Assembly: GCA_039182515.1 (NCBI GenBank)
Contig: JBCDCE010000005.1
Span: forward strand, 1 to 64,000
DNA: 64,000 bases
DNA from: JBCDCE01 sp039182515
GTDB lineage: Bacteria; Pseudomonadota; Alphaproteobacteria; Rhodobacterales; Rhodobacteraceae
Direction: 5' to 3'
The notes beneath the pieces are model-generated. The model saw nothing but the letters and a program-made list of their open reading frames with translations, was not told the origin of the DNA and ran no database searches. Numbering within the stretch: position 1 is the stretch's first letter; each line of letters starts with the position of its first letter. The position numbers and the translations under genes were made by a program. Of the stretch, positions 1 through 9,477 are shown piece by piece.

Positions 1-734
1 GGCTGACCTAGCCGTTGGTCCACGTCATGAACTGGATCTTCCAGTTGGTCGGCAACTTTGGCGTCGCCATTTTGGGCGTTACCGTTCTGATCAAGATTTT
101 CTTCTTCCCGCTGGCCAACAAGTCCTATGCGTCAATGGCCAATATGAAGAAGATGCAGCCTGAAATGACCGCCATTCGCGAGCGCTTTGCCGACGACAAA
201 CAGGCCCAGCAAAAGGAACTGATGGCACTGTATAAGAAAGAGAAGATCAATCCAGCGGCCGGCTGTTGGCCCGTTCTGATCCAGATCCCCGTGTTTTTCT
301 CGCTCTATAAGGTGATCTACGTCACCATCGAAATGCGCCATGCGCCGTTCTTTGGCTGGATCCACGACCTTTCAGCGCCGGATCCAACTTCATTCCTGAA
401 CCTGTTTGGCCTGCTGCCCTACGATTCACCTGCCTTCTTGGCCATCGTTGCCGTCGGCATCTGGCCATTGATTATGGGCATCACCATGTTCATTCAGATG
501 CAGATGAACCCGGCACCGCCGGACCCAACCCAGCAGATGATCTTCAAGTGGATGCCGGTCGTCTTCACCTTCATGCTGGCGACCTTCCCTGCGGGTCTGG
601 TGATCTACTGGGCTTGGAACAACTTCCTGTCGATCCTTCAACAAGGTGCGATCATGAAGCGCCAGGGGGCGAAGATCGAATTGATCGATAACCTCAAGGC
701 GATGTTCGGCAAGAAAAAACCCGAGTCCAGTTGA
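1..734 (+). CDS. yidC: YidC/Oxa1 membrane insertase, 3' part, with an in-frame TAG
   Basis: C-terminal part of the inner-membrane insertase that folds and inserts membrane proteins with or without SecYEG. The reading frame is open from the window edge except for a TAG at 9-11. It reads [14 protein letters not shown], where the family normally has Lys (AAG) in the 'LTKPL' stretch, so TAG looks like a one-base change. Downstream, the conserved core is complete: [15 protein letters not shown] (TM), the cytoplasmic helical hairpin with MKKMQPEM, the [20 protein letters not shown] segment, two more TM segments and a basic C-terminal tail ending KKKPESS. The TTG at 15 could open a frame, but nothing suggests it is a true start: it has no Shine-Dalgarno sequence and lies inside the conserved domain. 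The 5' part of the gene is outside the window. Family assignment is certain; whether the stop is real is not. Confidence 0.93.
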
Positions 735-744
735 CCCGGGTTTT
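716..744 (+). terminator. Intrinsic terminator overlapping the yidC stop
   Basis: Inverted arms AAAACCCG (716-723) and CGGGTTTT (737-744) flank a 13-nt loop containing the yidC stop codon. The descending arm supplies the T run. It probably separates yidC from ahcY. Confidence 0.6.
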
Positions 745-827
745 AACTATCCTGCGCATCACATAAACAATTCTTTATATGCCCTTGCATCCCGTCGTTT
801 CGGCTGCTAAACCGCGTCCGAATAGAT

Positions 828-843
828 CCCGCATGCGTGCGGG
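828..843 (+). promoter_or_regulatory. GC-rich hairpin in the ahcY leader
   Basis: CCCGCA (828-833), loop TGCG, TGCGGG (838-843), about 46 nt before the ahcY start. There is no T run, so it is not a classic terminator. I looked for the SAH riboswitch often found before ahcY and could not fit its conserved core to this leader. Function unknown. Confidence 0.35.
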
Positions 844-889
844 CATGTTTCCCTGTATCGTTGAATAAATTGCAATAAGGATGCCTGTC

Positions 890-2278
890 ATGGCTGAAAA
901 CGACTACATCGTAAAAGATATTTCGCTGGCCGATTTTGGCCGCAAAGAGCTGGACATTGCTGAAACAGAAATGCCGGGCCTGATGGCGCTGCGCGAGGAG
1001 TTTGGGGCATCAAAACCGCTGAGCGGTGCGCGCATTGTTGGCTCACTCCATATGACGATCCAAACGGCCGTTTTGATCGAGACTCTCGTCGCGCTGGGCG
1101 CAGACGTACGCTGGGCCTCTTGCAACATCTTCTCCACGCAAGACCATGCTGCTGCTGCCATTGCCAAAGCGGGCGTACCTGTGTTTGCGATCAAAGGTCA
1201 AAGCTTGGAAGAGCATTGGGATTACCTTGATAAGTCCTTCTTGTTCGAAGACGGACCCAACATGATCCTCGACGATGGCGGTGACGCGACGCTCTATGTG
1301 CTTCTTGGCGCACGTGCCGAAGCGGGCGAAGAGATCATCCCTGTGCCAACCTCCGAAGAAGAAGAAGCGATCAAAGCACAGATCGCCAAGCGCATGAAAG
1401 AGAGCCCAGGCTGGTTCACCAAAGTGCGTGATCAGATCAAAGGCGTATCCGAAGAGACCACAACCGGCGTTCACCGCTTGTATGAGCTCGTGAAGCAAGG
1501 CCAGCTGCCATTCCCTGCGATCAACGTGAACGACTCTGTCACCAAATCGAAGTTCGATAACAAATATGGTTGTAAAGAGAGCCTCGTAGACGGCATTCGC
1601 CGCGCCACAGATACGATGATGGCGGGCAAAGTTGCTGTTGTTTGCGGCTATGGCGACGTGGGCAAAGGTTCTGCAGCTTCTTTGCGGGGCGCAGGTGCGC
1701 GCGTGAAGGTCACAGAAGTGGATCCGATCTGTGCGCTGCAAGCTGCAATGGATGGTTTTGAGGTTGTCCTTTTGGAAGAGAACCTCGACGCAGACATCTT
1801 CATCACCACCACGGGCAACAAAGACGTTATCCGCATCGACCATATGCGCGGCATGAAAGACATGGCGATCGTAGGCAACATTGGCCACTTCGACAACGAG
1901 ATCCAAGTAGCCGCTCTCAAAAACCACAAATGGACCAACATCAAAGAGCAGGTCGACATGATCGAAATGCCCTCTGGCAACCGGATCATTTTGCTATCTG
2001 AGGGGCGCTTGCTCAACCTCGGCAACGCAACTGGGCACCCCTCTTATGTGATGTCAGCGTCCTTCACCAACCAAGTGTTGGCGCAGATCGAGCTGTGGAA
2101 AAACACGGATAACTACAGCAACGACGTGTATATCCTGCCCAAGCATTTGGATGAGAAGGTCGCGGCACTCCACCTTGCCAAAATCGGTGCAAAGCTCTCC
2201 AAGCTAGATGCGGATCAAGCGTCCTACATTGGTGTTGCGCCTGAAGGGCCATTCAAGCCTGAGCACTACCGCTACTAA
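890..2278 (+). CDS. ahcY: Adenosylhomocysteinase (S-adenosylhomocysteine hydrolase)
   Basis: Cytosolic NAD-dependent enzyme that splits S-adenosylhomocysteine into homocysteine and adenosine, clearing the product inhibitor of SAM-dependent methylation. The protein has 462 residues from the ATG at 890. I prefer this to the ATG at 881 because AAGGA (877-881) lies at normal spacing before 890, and the protein then begins [10 protein letters not shown] as is usual for the family. Visible landmarks are the substrate-domain motif [16 protein letters not shown], the NAD-binding loop [20 protein letters not shown], the TTTGNKDVI segment, GHFDNEI and the C-terminal PFKPEHYRY. Its TAA stop overlaps the stop codon of the convergent MBL-fold gene. 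Full length, with no anomalies. Confidence 0.98.
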   Translation: MAENDYIVKDISLADFGRKELDIAETEMPGLMALREEFGASKPLSGARIVGSLHMTIQTAVLIETLVALGADVRWASCNIFSTQDHAAAAIAKAGVPVFAIKGQSLEEHWDYLDKSFLFEDGPNMILDDGGDATLYVLLGARAEAGEEIIPVPTSEEEEAIKAQIAKRMKESPGWFTKVRDQIKGVSEETTTGVHRLYELVKQGQLPFPAINVNDSVTKSKFDNKYGCKESLVDGIRRATDTMMAGKVAVVCGYGDVGKGSAASLRGAGARVKVTEVDPICALQAAMDGFEVVLLEENLDADIFITTTGNKDVIRIDHMRGMKDMAIVGNIGHFDNEIQVAALKNHKWTNIKEQVDMIEMPSGNRIILLSEGRLLNLGNATGHPSYVMSASFTNQVLAQIELWKNTDNYSNDVYILPKHLDEKVAALHLAKIGAKLSKLDADQASYIGVAPEGPFKPEHYRY

Positions 2279-2967
2279 AGCTCAATCACTTCCAAGATCT
2301 GAGGCTCTATCACGGCAATGCCGGGTAGGGCCTCTTTTAGTTTGTCCGCTGTTTGCTCCAAAGCGGGGAAAGTGCGGTAATGATAAGGGATCACAGTTTC
2401 AAAGTTGAAGTACCTTTTGGCTGCATACGCCGCCCCTGACATGGGCATGGTGTAGTAGCCGCCCGCCGATAAGATCCCGACCGTCGGTTTATAGAAGTCC
2501 GCGATCCACTCCATGTCGGCCATGATCGTTGTGTCTCCAGAGATGTAGACCGTTTTGCCCTCTGCTTCGAAGATGTAGCCAGCGGGGCTGCCCATGTAGC
2601 GGGACGTATCGCCGTCCCTGATCGACGACGAATGTGAGGCTGGCACAAGGGTTGCCTTCGCCTCACCCAAAGCGATCGTACCACCCATGTTATAGGCATT
2701 GCCCTCCACTGCGCCGATGTCATGAAGAAAACCCGCAAGTTCGATCATTCCGTGCACAGGTGCGCCTGTGTCTTTCGAAATTTGGACAACGTCTGCCGTG
2801 TGATCAAAGTGACCATGGGTTACAAGGATATGCGTCGCACCCGAAGTGGCCGCCGCGTATTGGTTCTCCTCCAACATGGGATTTGCAGTGAGCCAAGGAT
2901 CGACCAAGATAACATCATTGCCCGTCTCAATCCGCAGGCTAGCATGCCCGAGCCAAATGAGTTTCAT
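2275..2967 (-). CDS. Metal-dependent hydrolase, MBL fold (UPF0173 type)
   Basis: Soluble 230-residue metallo-beta-lactamase-fold hydrolase of the YtkL/UPF0173 type; substrate unknown. The metal-binding motif THGHFDHT (HxHxDH) is intact, as are the downstream PASHSSS and SGDTTI segments and a late His in [10 protein letters not shown]. The start ATG at 2967 ([14 protein letters not shown]) has a strong GGGAGG ribosome-binding site; the open frame extends further upstream but without family-like sequence. It converges on ahcY: the two stop codons overlap (TAG here at 2275-2277, TAA of ahcY at 2276-2278), leaving no room for a terminator between them. Confidence 0.9.
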   Translation of the reverse strand: MKLIWLGHASLRIETGNDVILVDPWLTANPMLEENQYAAATSGATHILVTHGHFDHTADVVQISKDTGAPVHGMIELAGFLHDIGAVEGNAYNMGGTIALGEAKATLVPASHSSSIRDGDTSRYMGSPAGYIFEAEGKTVYISGDTTIMADMEWIADFYKPTVGILSAGGYYTMPMSGAAYAAKRYFNFETVIPYHYRTFPALEQTADKLKEALPGIAVIEPQILEVIEL

Positions 2968-3148
2968 AAAACCGTCCTCCCCAAAAGGTCTGATGTGACC
3001 AAACCATATAATGCTTGGCAAAAGCGTAGCGCGAGCAGGGCGACGCATCAACGAAGCTGTTGAAGCTATTAACCATACCTGGCGCTCCTAAGGCTTCTTT
3101 AAGCCTCTTCTGACATCACACCCTCGTGATGGCAGAGTGGTTGGTTTG

Positions 3149-5092
3149 ATGGACTTTCAACAGCCAAAAATGAACGTAGACAAGGCATTGCGCGCCATCC
3201 TGCTGCGCTATGTCTGCGCTGTTGCGCTGATTTTCAGCACTGTTACGATTTCCCATTTTACAGCAACACGGATGATGTCGAGCGGAGAAGGGAACTCTGA
3301 GGCGATCAATGTGAGTGGTCGCCAGCGCATGCTCAGCCAAAGGATACAATTGGCGGCAGAGCGTTACGCGCACGATGAAGCAGCGCCGGAGGCCCGTGCT
3401 ATCTTGTCGGCATCCATCACTCTTTTTGACAGGTCGCACCAAATGCTCGTCGCACAGATTGAGCCAGGTACAGCCCTACATTTGCATTATTTGGAACCTG
3501 GGGCAGTGCAGCTCAATCAAGCTTCCAAGACGTTTTCTGATTTGGCCGCTGGCGTTTTGATCGCAGCCCCCGAAGAAAAGCTTAAGGCCCTGGCCAGTTT
3601 AAACGCGTTCGACACCGAAACCCTGCTTATAAATCTCAACGCGGCTGTGGGCCTCTTTGAGGCGCGGCTGGTTGATGCCATTGATCAAAGCCAATTTTTG
3701 GCAAACCTGAGCTATGCCATTGCATTGCTTGTTTTGGCGCTCGAAGTGCTCTTCATTTTTGTGCCGGTCCATCGCAACACGCGCCGCCTTTTGTCGGACT
3801 TGAACCAACAGAACGATAGCCTAGAGAAAGCACGAGAAACGGCCTGGATCAGCGGTCAGGAAGCCCAACGTGCGTCCAACGCCAAATCTCAGTTCCTCGC
3901 GAATATGAGCCATGAGATCCGAACACCGATGAATGGCATCATCGGCATGAGTGATTTGCTTAAAGAGACGAGCCTCACGCGCGACCAACGTGATTATGTG
4001 GAGACGATTGCCCGTTCTGGCCAGTCTTTGGTTGTGGCTTTAAATGACATTCTTGAGTTTTCGAGCTTGGACGCGGGAGCTGTAAAACTTTCGAAAGCCC
4101 CCTTTGATCTGAGGTCTGCAGTCGAAAGTTCCCTTGCTAAAGTGGCGGATGGGTCTACAGAAAAGCAGCTAGATCTTGCCGTTGATTTCCCAACAAATAA
4201 ACCAATTTGGGTTTCGGGGGATGGTGAGCGCTTAAAGCAAATGATCGACATTCTGCTCGGCAATGCGATCAAATTTACACCCAGCGGCTCGGTTAAAGTA
4301 AAAGTAACCCAACCCAATCCAGATTGGATTGAGATCGCTGTAGAGGATACCGGAGTTGGTATTCGCAAAGAGGATCAAAGCAAAATTTTCTCTGCTTTTG
4401 TGCAAGGAGAAAGTGGCAAAACCCTAGCGTTTGACGGCAACGGTTTAGGCTTGGCGATCACGCAAAACTTGACCGAACTCATGGGCGGCGTCATCCGGCT
4501 CATTTCCACTGTTGATCAAGGCAGCACATTCATTCTCTCGCTTCCATTGCCAGAGGTAGAAGACGAAGATCGCAGCGCTGAAGGAGATCGGACTTGGCGT
4601 GTTCAACCCAGTTCCAAGATGGCAAATTTTGGAGAGCACACTGATCAACTTCCGCGCATGAGCGAAACCAAGCAAGATCCGCTTTTTGCCGATCAACGCG
4701 TTTTGATCGTGGATGACAATAAGACCAACCGCCTAGTTGTCAGCAAGATGCTCGCACAAACGCAGATGGAGATTGTTGTCGCAGAGAACGGAAAATTAGC
4801 CTTCGAGCAAGTATGTTCGCGGGCCTTTGACCTTATTTTTATGGATGTCTCGATGCCTGTCATGGACGGATTAACGGCCACCGGTTTAATCCGCGCGCAA
4901 GAAGCCAAGTCTGGTAGACCCCATTGCCCAATCATTGCGCTCACCGCGCATGTGACTGGAGAAGACAAAGACGCCTGCTTTAAGGCTGGCATGACCGCGC
5001 ATTTGCCAAAGCCAGTGCGCAAGGACGCCCTTCTTTCTGTGTTGAGCCAGTACTTAGATACTGAGCCGCAAAGCCTGCGTGCGGCTGAGTAG
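3149..5092 (+). CDS. Hybrid sensor histidine kinase/response regulator with PilJ-type sensor domain
   Basis: Membrane-bound hybrid kinase of about 647 residues. Counting from the GTG at 3137 (four residues longer): TM helix about 18-40; an extracytoplasmic domain with the PilJ/NarX-like signature [13 protein letters not shown] (58-70); a second TM about 190-211; a short coiled linker; HisKA with the H box SHEIRTP (His259); HATPase with N box (Asn376), DTGVGI (G1) and GNGLGLAI (G2); a linker; and a receiver domain with VDDN, phospho-acceptor Asp570 in [10 protein letters not shown], and the Lys of LPKPV. All catalytic residues are present, so it should be active. The NarX/PilJ-like domain suggests sensing of a small ligand, but which one cannot be read. 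No partner response regulator is adjacent. The start is uncertain (3137, 3149 or 3170). Confidence 0.92.
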   Translation: MDFQQPKMNVDKALRAILLRYVCAVALIFSTVTISHFTATRMMSSGEGNSEAINVSGRQRMLSQRIQLAAERYAHDEAAPEARAILSASITLFDRSHQMLVAQIEPGTALHLHYLEPGAVQLNQASKTFSDLAAGVLIAAPEEKLKALASLNAFDTETLLINLNAAVGLFEARLVDAIDQSQFLANLSYAIALLVLALEVLFIFVPVHRNTRRLLSDLNQQNDSLEKARETAWISGQEAQRASNAKSQFLANMSHEIRTPMNGIIGMSDLLKETSLTRDQRDYVETIARSGQSLVVALNDILEFSSLDAGAVKLSKAPFDLRSAVESSLAKVADGSTEKQLDLAVDFPTNKPIWVSGDGERLKQMIDILLGNAIKFTPSGSVKVKVTQPNPDWIEIAVEDTGVGIRKEDQSKIFSAFVQGESGKTLAFDGNGLGLAITQNLTELMGGVIRLISTVDQGSTFILSLPLPEVEDEDRSAEGDRTWRVQPSSKMANFGEHTDQLPRMSETKQDPLFADQRVLIVDDNKTNRLVVSKMLAQTQMEIVVAENGKLAFEQVCSRAFDLIFMDVSMPVMDGLTATGLIRAQEAKSGRPHCPIIALTAHVTGEDKDACFKAGMTAHLPKPVRKDALLSVLSQYLDTEPQSLRAAE

Positions 5093-5111
5093 CTAAAGCC
5101 TAAGTTTAGCT
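5091..5111. terminator. Small bidirectional hairpin between convergent genes
   Basis: Perfect 7-bp arms AGCTAAA (5091-5097) and TTTAGCT (5105-5111) with a 7-nt loop overlap the stop codons of the kinase gene and the HD-domain gene. AT-rich and weak, but well placed to end both transcripts. Confidence 0.45.
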
Positions 5112-5706
5112 GGTGAGTGGTGAGACCAGACCTTCTTGAACCACTTTAGGATCGTAGGCTTTGCGCGCAAAAACCTCGCGGACCATCGGTTCAAAATGAG
5201 TGAGCGGCTTGTTTGCATGTTCGGGATCAAAGCTGGATTGATCCCAACGTTCACAAAACTCGGCGCAGCTATCGTAGCAAGGATGATCTTTGAACTTCTC
5301 ACGCGCATTCCGATCCCATCCATAGTGGTGCCCGTAATAGAGCATTTGGAAAATTCCATGATGCTCGACCACCCAAGCAACATCCCAGCGCACAAAGGGC
5401 CGGATCACTTCGGCGGAAAACCGATCATGGTTCTGCGGAGCGAGGCCGTCGCCGATGTCATGTAAGAGGGCGCCCACGATCCAATCAATGTCCGCTCCAT
5501 CTGCCTCAACCCCGCGTTGCGGATTGAAGCCCATGTTGGAGTCGCGTGATCTTATAGCCTTCCAACGTGGCCTGACCCTGCCGTTCCAGCTCATCAAAAA
5601 TACGATCAACGGTCAGGGCCAAATAGGGTTTTTCTAGCTTTTCCAAGAGCTCATAGTCTTTGCGCGTGCCATGTTTCATTTCGGTAAAGCTGACGGTTTC
5701 AGACAT
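5106..5706 (-). pseudogene. HD-domain phosphohydrolase-like protein, frameshifted
   Basis: Uncharacterised HD-domain family of about 200 residues. The N-terminal half starts at the ATG at 5706 (MSETVSFTEMKHGTRKDYE) and runs in one frame to ITRLQHGLQSATR. The C-terminal half continues in another frame with GADIDWIVGALLHDIGDGLAPQ (the HD metal-binding motif), VEHHGIFQ and CERWDQSSFDP to the TAA at 5106-5108. The two halves join cleanly if one base is removed from the C4 run at 5510-5513 (GGGG on the coding strand). A one-base homopolymer indel is either a sequencing/assembly error or a very recent mutation; neither half shows other decay. Convergent with the kinase gene. If the frameshift is an error, the gene is intact. 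Confidence 0.8.
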
Positions 5707-5968
5707 GTTTTGCTCCACAGGTCGCGTGCCCCAACAGGGCGCGTAGATGTCGAGCTTACGAAGCGTAGCGCAGGGTATCAAACCCAATTGGCGGCATAGA
5801 TAGGCGTTTTTTGACCAGTAGAGAGAGATAAACCGAGCGTGTCTTTAAGGCCCGTTCTACATCCCCTTAGGCTCCATTTGTACTTTTCGCTTTGCGGTCC
5901 CACTCCATATCGCTATGCTTCGCCTGCAGGCTACGAAATATAGCGCCTATCTACAGGTGGAGGACACT

Positions 5969-6310
5969 ATGGGAAAACGGGACGAACTCATCGCCCAATA
6001 TGCAGACGATCTTAAAAATAAATGCGGCATGACGCCGGATATGGATCTGCTGACAAAAGTTACAATCGGATGCGGACCCGCGATTTATAATGCGGATGCT
6101 TCCACCGTTGCTGGCTCTCAAGCTTCAGAGCTCGAAACTGTAAAAACGAACTTCTTGATGAAAAAGCTGGGTCTTGCAGACGGGCCTGAGTTGATGGATG
6201 CGATCAATTCCGTGATTGAAGTTTACGGTAAATCTGAGCGCAACAAATATCGCGCTGTGGTCTACTACATGCTGACCAAGCACTTCAAAAAAGAGAGTGT
6301 ATACGGCTGA
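5969..6310 (+). CDS. DUF2853 family protein
   Basis: Small soluble helical protein of 113 residues, starting MGKRDELIAQYADDL after a strong GGAGGA ribosome-binding site. Recognisable family signatures are the CGMTPDMDLLTKVTIGCGP segment and KYRAVVYYMLTKHF near the C-terminus. Members are common in Rhodobacterales and have no known function. Monocistronic: the 262-nt region before it is shared with the divergent HD-domain gene, and a strong terminator follows it. The family is firm; I can infer no function. Confidence 0.85.
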   Translation: MGKRDELIAQYADDLKNKCGMTPDMDLLTKVTIGCGPAIYNADASTVAGSQASELETVKTNFLMKKLGLADGPELMDAINSVIEVYGKSERNKYRAVVYYMLTKHFKKESVYG

Positions 6311-6329
6311 TTAATACTGCTGATTTTTG

Positions 6330-6361
6330 AAAGGGCCCGTGCACATCGCGCGGGCCTTTTG
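6330..6361 (+). terminator. Rho-independent terminator after the DUF2853 gene
   Basis: GC-rich hairpin with GGGCCCG and CGGGCC arms around a loop of about ten nucleotides, followed directly by TTTT at 6357-6360. The mirror A-rich arm means it may also stop transcription arriving from the DUF1761 gene. Confidence 0.8.
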
Positions 6362-6363
6362 CG

Positions 6364-6762
6364 TTAAAAGAGCATCAAGACCGCACCGATGATTGTGCAC
6401 CCGATGATGGCATATCCACAATCTATGGCGACGAGCAAAAGGGGCTTGCTGTTAAAAGCATAGAACGTGGCGATCCAAGGCGAGACCAAGAACGCGCCAA
6501 CACCAAAGCCAGAAACAAGCCCAGCCCAGAATGTCTCCACACCGCCCGTCACAAAGGCGTGTCGCATCATCCCGGCCACGAGAAGGGACGCCACAAAGCT
6601 TGTGATATAAGGAACAGGATCAGATTGATTGAGTGGATCACCGTTTTCATCCACCGCAATGCCAGACGCCGCTTTCCAAGGCTCTGCCAGGCTCATGTAC
6701 CAAACAGCCCCAAAAGCAAATGACGCCACACCGGCAATAATCACATTGATAAATTCCAACAT
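6364..6762 (-). CDS. DUF1761 family membrane protein
   Basis: Integral membrane protein of 132 residues with four predicted TM segments: about 3-22 (INVIIAGVASFAFGAVWYM), 52-70, 78-100 and 108-131. The early VWYM segment with a following Trp-Lys and the repeated small-residue helices match DUF1761, a family with no established function. It stands alone downstream of the EVE-domain gene on the same strand, with a copy of the 99-bp fold-back repeat just before its start. Start ATG at 6762. Confidence 0.8.
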   Translation of the reverse strand: MLEFINVIIAGVASFAFGAVWYMSLAEPWKAASGIAVDENGDPLNQSDPVPYITSFVASLLVAGMMRHAFVTGGVETFWAGLVSGFGVGAFLVSPWIATFYAFNSKPLLLVAIDCGYAIIGCTIIGAVLMLF

Positions 6763-6820
6763 TTCGCACCTCTCAAGCTAGATGCGTCTAACTATGCGTC
6801 AGAGGATGCGCGGTGCCTAT

Positions 6821-6919
6821 AGCGTTTGACGAAATACCAGAGAATTTGAGCATCAGCTAACGTGTTGAAACCAAAGGTTTCAGGCAGCGTTAGGCGATTC
6901 TGGTTTTTTGCATAACGCT
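6821..6919. repeat. 99-bp fold-back repeat, copy 1
   Basis: First of three copies (others at 24734 and 33748), all exactly 99 bp and in the same orientation. It begins AGCGTTTGACGAAATACC and ends GCATAACGCT. Arms pair along nearly the whole length: AGCGTT with AACGCT; ATACCAGA with TCTGGTT; CTAACGT with GCGTTAG (one wobble); GAAACC with GGTTTC around an AAA loop. This copy differs from the other two on both sides of one stem (CCAGA/TCTGG in place of CCTGA/TCAGG), which keeps the pairing. It is intergenic, between the EVE gene's 3' end and the DUF1761 gene's 5' end. Confidence 0.9.
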
Positions 6920-6945
6920 TTAACCCTTTTGCTTGGTAAAAATAC

Positions 6946-7365
6946 TCAAAGAGCCACATTGCCCATGGTGCAGATCCGGTTCCATTGCGCCTCAGTAACC
7001 GGCTGAACAGATAGTCTTGAGTTCTTCACAAGAACCATGTCCGCCAAGTCTGGCTCAGCCTTGATCTCGTCTAGCGTCACCGGGTTTCCCATGGCTTGCA
7101 CCGCTGCAATATCCACGCAGGTCCAACGTGGATCGTCGGTTGTGCTGTCTGGATGGGCTTCTGCGATGACCTTAACCAGTCCCACCACAGCCTTCTCCTT
7201 TTGGCTGTGATAGAAAAAACCAAGATCCCCCGCCTTCATTTCAGACATAAAGTTCCGCGCTTGGTAGTTGCGCACACCGTCCCACTCTTCTCCCAGCGCA
7301 CCCTTTGCAACCTGTTGCTCCCAGGACCAGTTTGAAGGTTCAGATTTGAAGAGCCAATACTGCAT
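6946..7365 (-). CDS. EVE domain-containing protein
   Basis: Soluble 139-residue single-domain protein of the PUA/YTH-like EVE family, thought to bind modified bases in RNA or DNA. Visible signatures are MQYWLFKSEPSNWSW at the N-terminus, GVRNYQARNFM, MKAGDLGFFYHSQ and the late WNRI segment. The gene is separated from gpsA by about 33 bp on the same strand and may be co-transcribed with tsaD-gpsA. Full length for the family. The ligand is not known for this subgroup. Confidence 0.9.
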   Translation of the reverse strand: MQYWLFKSEPSNWSWEQQVAKGALGEEWDGVRNYQARNFMSEMKAGDLGFFYHSQKEKAVVGLVKVIAEAHPDSTTDDPRWTCVDIAAVQAMGNPVTLDEIKAEPDLADMVLVKNSRLSVQPVTEAQWNRICTMGNVAL

Positions 7366-7398
7366 GCTGTTATCCCCGTGTGTAACTTGGTGACGCGT

Positions 7399-8340
7399 TT
7401 ATTCTTGTATCAAAGGTCGCTCTAGCAGGTCCGCCAAAGCCTCAGAAACAGATTTTTGGCGGTCGGCAACCATCCAAACGGCCTTTGCAATCGGCATCTC
7501 AAGTCCCAAGCTCTGCGCCTTTGCCAGAACGGCTTGGGTGGTGGCGATCCCCTCTATGGTGGTTTGCGGCATCGCTTCGCCAGAGGCCAAAGCCAAACCA
7601 GCCCGATAATTTCGCGACTTCTCTGAAGTGCATGTTAGCGTCAGATCTCCCAAGCCTGATAGTCCTTGAAGCGTTTCAAACCGGCCGCCAAGCGCTTGTG
7701 AAAACCGCGACATTTCTGAAAGTCCGCGTGCCACCAGTGCCGCCCGCGCACTTTCGCCAAAGCCCGCAGCAATAGCAGCACCGCAGGCAATCGCGACCAC
7801 GTTTTTCAAAGCACCGCCGATTTCAGCACCGATCATGTCTTGGGTCAAATACAGCCTCATAGTGCAAGTGCTCAAGTGCTCTTGCGCCTCCATACCATTG
7901 TTCAGATCATTAACCGCCAAGGTCAGCGCGGTTGGTAATCCCTGGGCCAAATCTATTGCAAAGCTTGGACCGGTCAGGACTCCATAACACTCGGTCGCAT
8001 AAGGCGCGATGAGCTGAGACGGACCAGCCAGACGTTTAAGATCTAGCCCCTTACAGCACGCGATCATGGTGCGGACCCGTGGTTTAAAATCCTTAAGCCA
8101 AGGATCCAAAGCCTGCATTGGCACGGCCAAAAGCAGGGTATCGCTTCGGCGCAGGTCTAAGCGTTCCAAAATCTCCAAAGACCTCGGCAAGGCAAAGCCC
8201 TGTAAATGGGAGCTCGTTCGGGTTTCTCGCAAGGCGAGCGTATTACGCCCCCAAAGGGCCGTTTGGCGGCCCGCGAGTGCGTAGTGGCAAGCTAAGGCTG
8301 TGCCAAAAGCACCTGCTCCCACCACAACGATCCGGCTCAT
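7399..8340 (-). CDS. gpsA: NAD(P)H-dependent glycerol-3-phosphate dehydrogenase
   Basis: Cytosolic enzyme that reduces dihydroxyacetone phosphate to sn-glycerol 3-phosphate for phospholipid synthesis. The 313 residues begin [17 protein letters not shown], the Rossmann GxGxxG nucleotide site. The conserved GPSFA segment, [13 protein letters not shown] with the catalytic Lys, and RGLSEM and GLGDLTLTC are all present. Its ATG overlaps the TGA of tsaD by the usual ATGA junction, so the two are translationally coupled. Confidence 0.96.
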   Translation of the reverse strand: MSRIVVVGAGAFGTALACHYALAGRQTALWGRNTLALRETRTSSHLQGFALPRSLEILERLDLRRSDTLLLAVPMQALDPWLKDFKPRVRTMIACCKGLDLKRLAGPSQLIAPYATECYGVLTGPSFAIDLAQGLPTALTLAVNDLNNGMEAQEHLSTCTMRLYLTQDMIGAEIGGALKNVVAIACGAAIAAGFGESARAALVARGLSEMSRFSQALGGRFETLQGLSGLGDLTLTCTSEKSRNYRAGLALASGEAMPQTTIEGIATTQAVLAKAQSLGLEMPIAKAVWMVADRQKSVSEALADLLERPLIQE

Positions 8341-9428
8341 GCCTTGGCTCCTTTTTTGCCAGAACCTAGAAGTGGTGTCGCATTGGGATCCAAGGGCCAG
8401 CGAGGACGGGCTTTCAACGAGAAACCGTCTACAAGACCTAACTCAAACCGGCAGTATCCCGCATAGGCGATCATCGCAGCATTATCTGTGCAAAGGCTAA
8501 GGGGCGGCGCAATAAATGCGAGATTCTGATCCGCTGCTATCGTCTCTAATGCGCCACGCAGAGACTGATTAGCGGCAACACCACCCGCCACGCAAAAGCC
8601 TTTGAGTGGCGCGGTTTCCTGCGCGAAATCAATCGCGCGCGCGCTCTTTTGGGCCAAAACATCTGCCACGGCCGCTTGAAAACTGGCGCAAAGATCGTTG
8701 CGTGTTTGAGCTTGCAGGGTCCCGTCTGCCTCTAAGCTCGCATCCCGGGCGCGCAACACGGCGGTTTTCAAGCCAGAAAACGAAAGCTCTAGCCCAGGAC
8801 GATCCAACAAGGGGCGCGGCAGAGCAAAGGCCTTTGGATCGCCATCGCGGGCCGCTTTTTCAACGCTGGGTCCACCGGGTTGTGGCAAGCCCAGGAGACG
8901 GGCCGTCTTGTCAAAGGCTTCGCCAGGGGCGTCGTCAATTGTGCCGCCGAGCCGGGTGAACGCCACGGGGCTTTCAACAGTAATGAATTGGCAATGCCCC
9001 CCAGAGACCAAAAGCATCAAATAGGGATATTCGATCTGGTCACTAAGAACGGGTGTGAGCGCATGCCCGGCAAGGTGATTAACACCAATCAGCGGCAAAC
9101 CGGTTGTGGCACTCAGCCCCTTGGCATGCATGACTCCCGCCAGCACGCCGCCAATAAGTCCAGGCCCGGCTGTGACAGCGATGGCATCTATCTTGTTCAG
9201 GTCGAGCTCAGCGCCCTGCAACGCCTGCTCGACCACCTTAGGAAATCGCTCTGTATGGGCTCTCGCGGCCAATTCGGGCACAACCCCACCGTAGGCGGCA
9301 TGAAGTTGCATTTGACCTTCGACAACCGAAGATAAGATCTCAGGGACACCGTCTTTCACGCGTAAAACAGCTGCTGCGGTATCATCGCAACTGCTTTCCA
9401 TTCCCAGTATATAGACGTTTTTACGCAA
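8337..9428 (-). CDS. tsaD: tRNA N6-threonylcarbamoyladenosine transferase TsaD
   Basis: Catalytic subunit of the complex that makes t6A37 in tRNAs reading ANN codons. The 363 residues have the ASKHA-fold signatures: [14 protein letters not shown] at the N-terminus, the metal-binding HLAGH motif in [25 protein letters not shown], and the [10 protein letters not shown] and [10 protein letters not shown] segments near the C-terminus. Start TTG at 9428 behind a GGGGAAG ribosome-binding site. Divergent from hemD across about 50 bp and overlapping gpsA by 4 nt. Full length. Confidence 0.96.
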   Translation of the reverse strand: MRKNVYILGMESSCDDTAAAVLRVKDGVPEILSSVVEGQMQLHAAYGGVVPELAARAHTERFPKVVEQALQGAELDLNKIDAIAVTAGPGLIGGVLAGVMHAKGLSATTGLPLIGVNHLAGHALTPVLSDQIEYPYLMLLVSGGHCQFITVESPVAFTRLGGTIDDAPGEAFDKTARLLGLPQPGGPSVEKAARDGDPKAFALPRPLLDRPGLELSFSGLKTAVLRARDASLEADGTLQAQTRNDLCASFQAAVADVLAQKSARAIDFAQETAPLKGFCVAGGVAANQSLRGALETIAADQNLAFIAPPLSLCTDNAAMIAYAGYCRFELGLVDGFSLKARPRWPLDPNATPLLGSGKKGAKA

Positions 9429-9477
9429 TTCTTCCCCATTGTCGCAGCGCTAATTGGGCGTTAGCACCGATAAGACC

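Noticed and set aside
735..889. SAH riboswitch before ahcY
   Set aside because: The leader has a GC-rich hairpin, but I could not match the conserved SAH-riboswitch core, so no riboswitch is called.
1043..1927. Long open frame (294 codons) antisense to ahcY
   Set aside because: It mirrors a highly conserved, codon-biased gene; its translation shows no domain and it lacks a ribosome-binding site.
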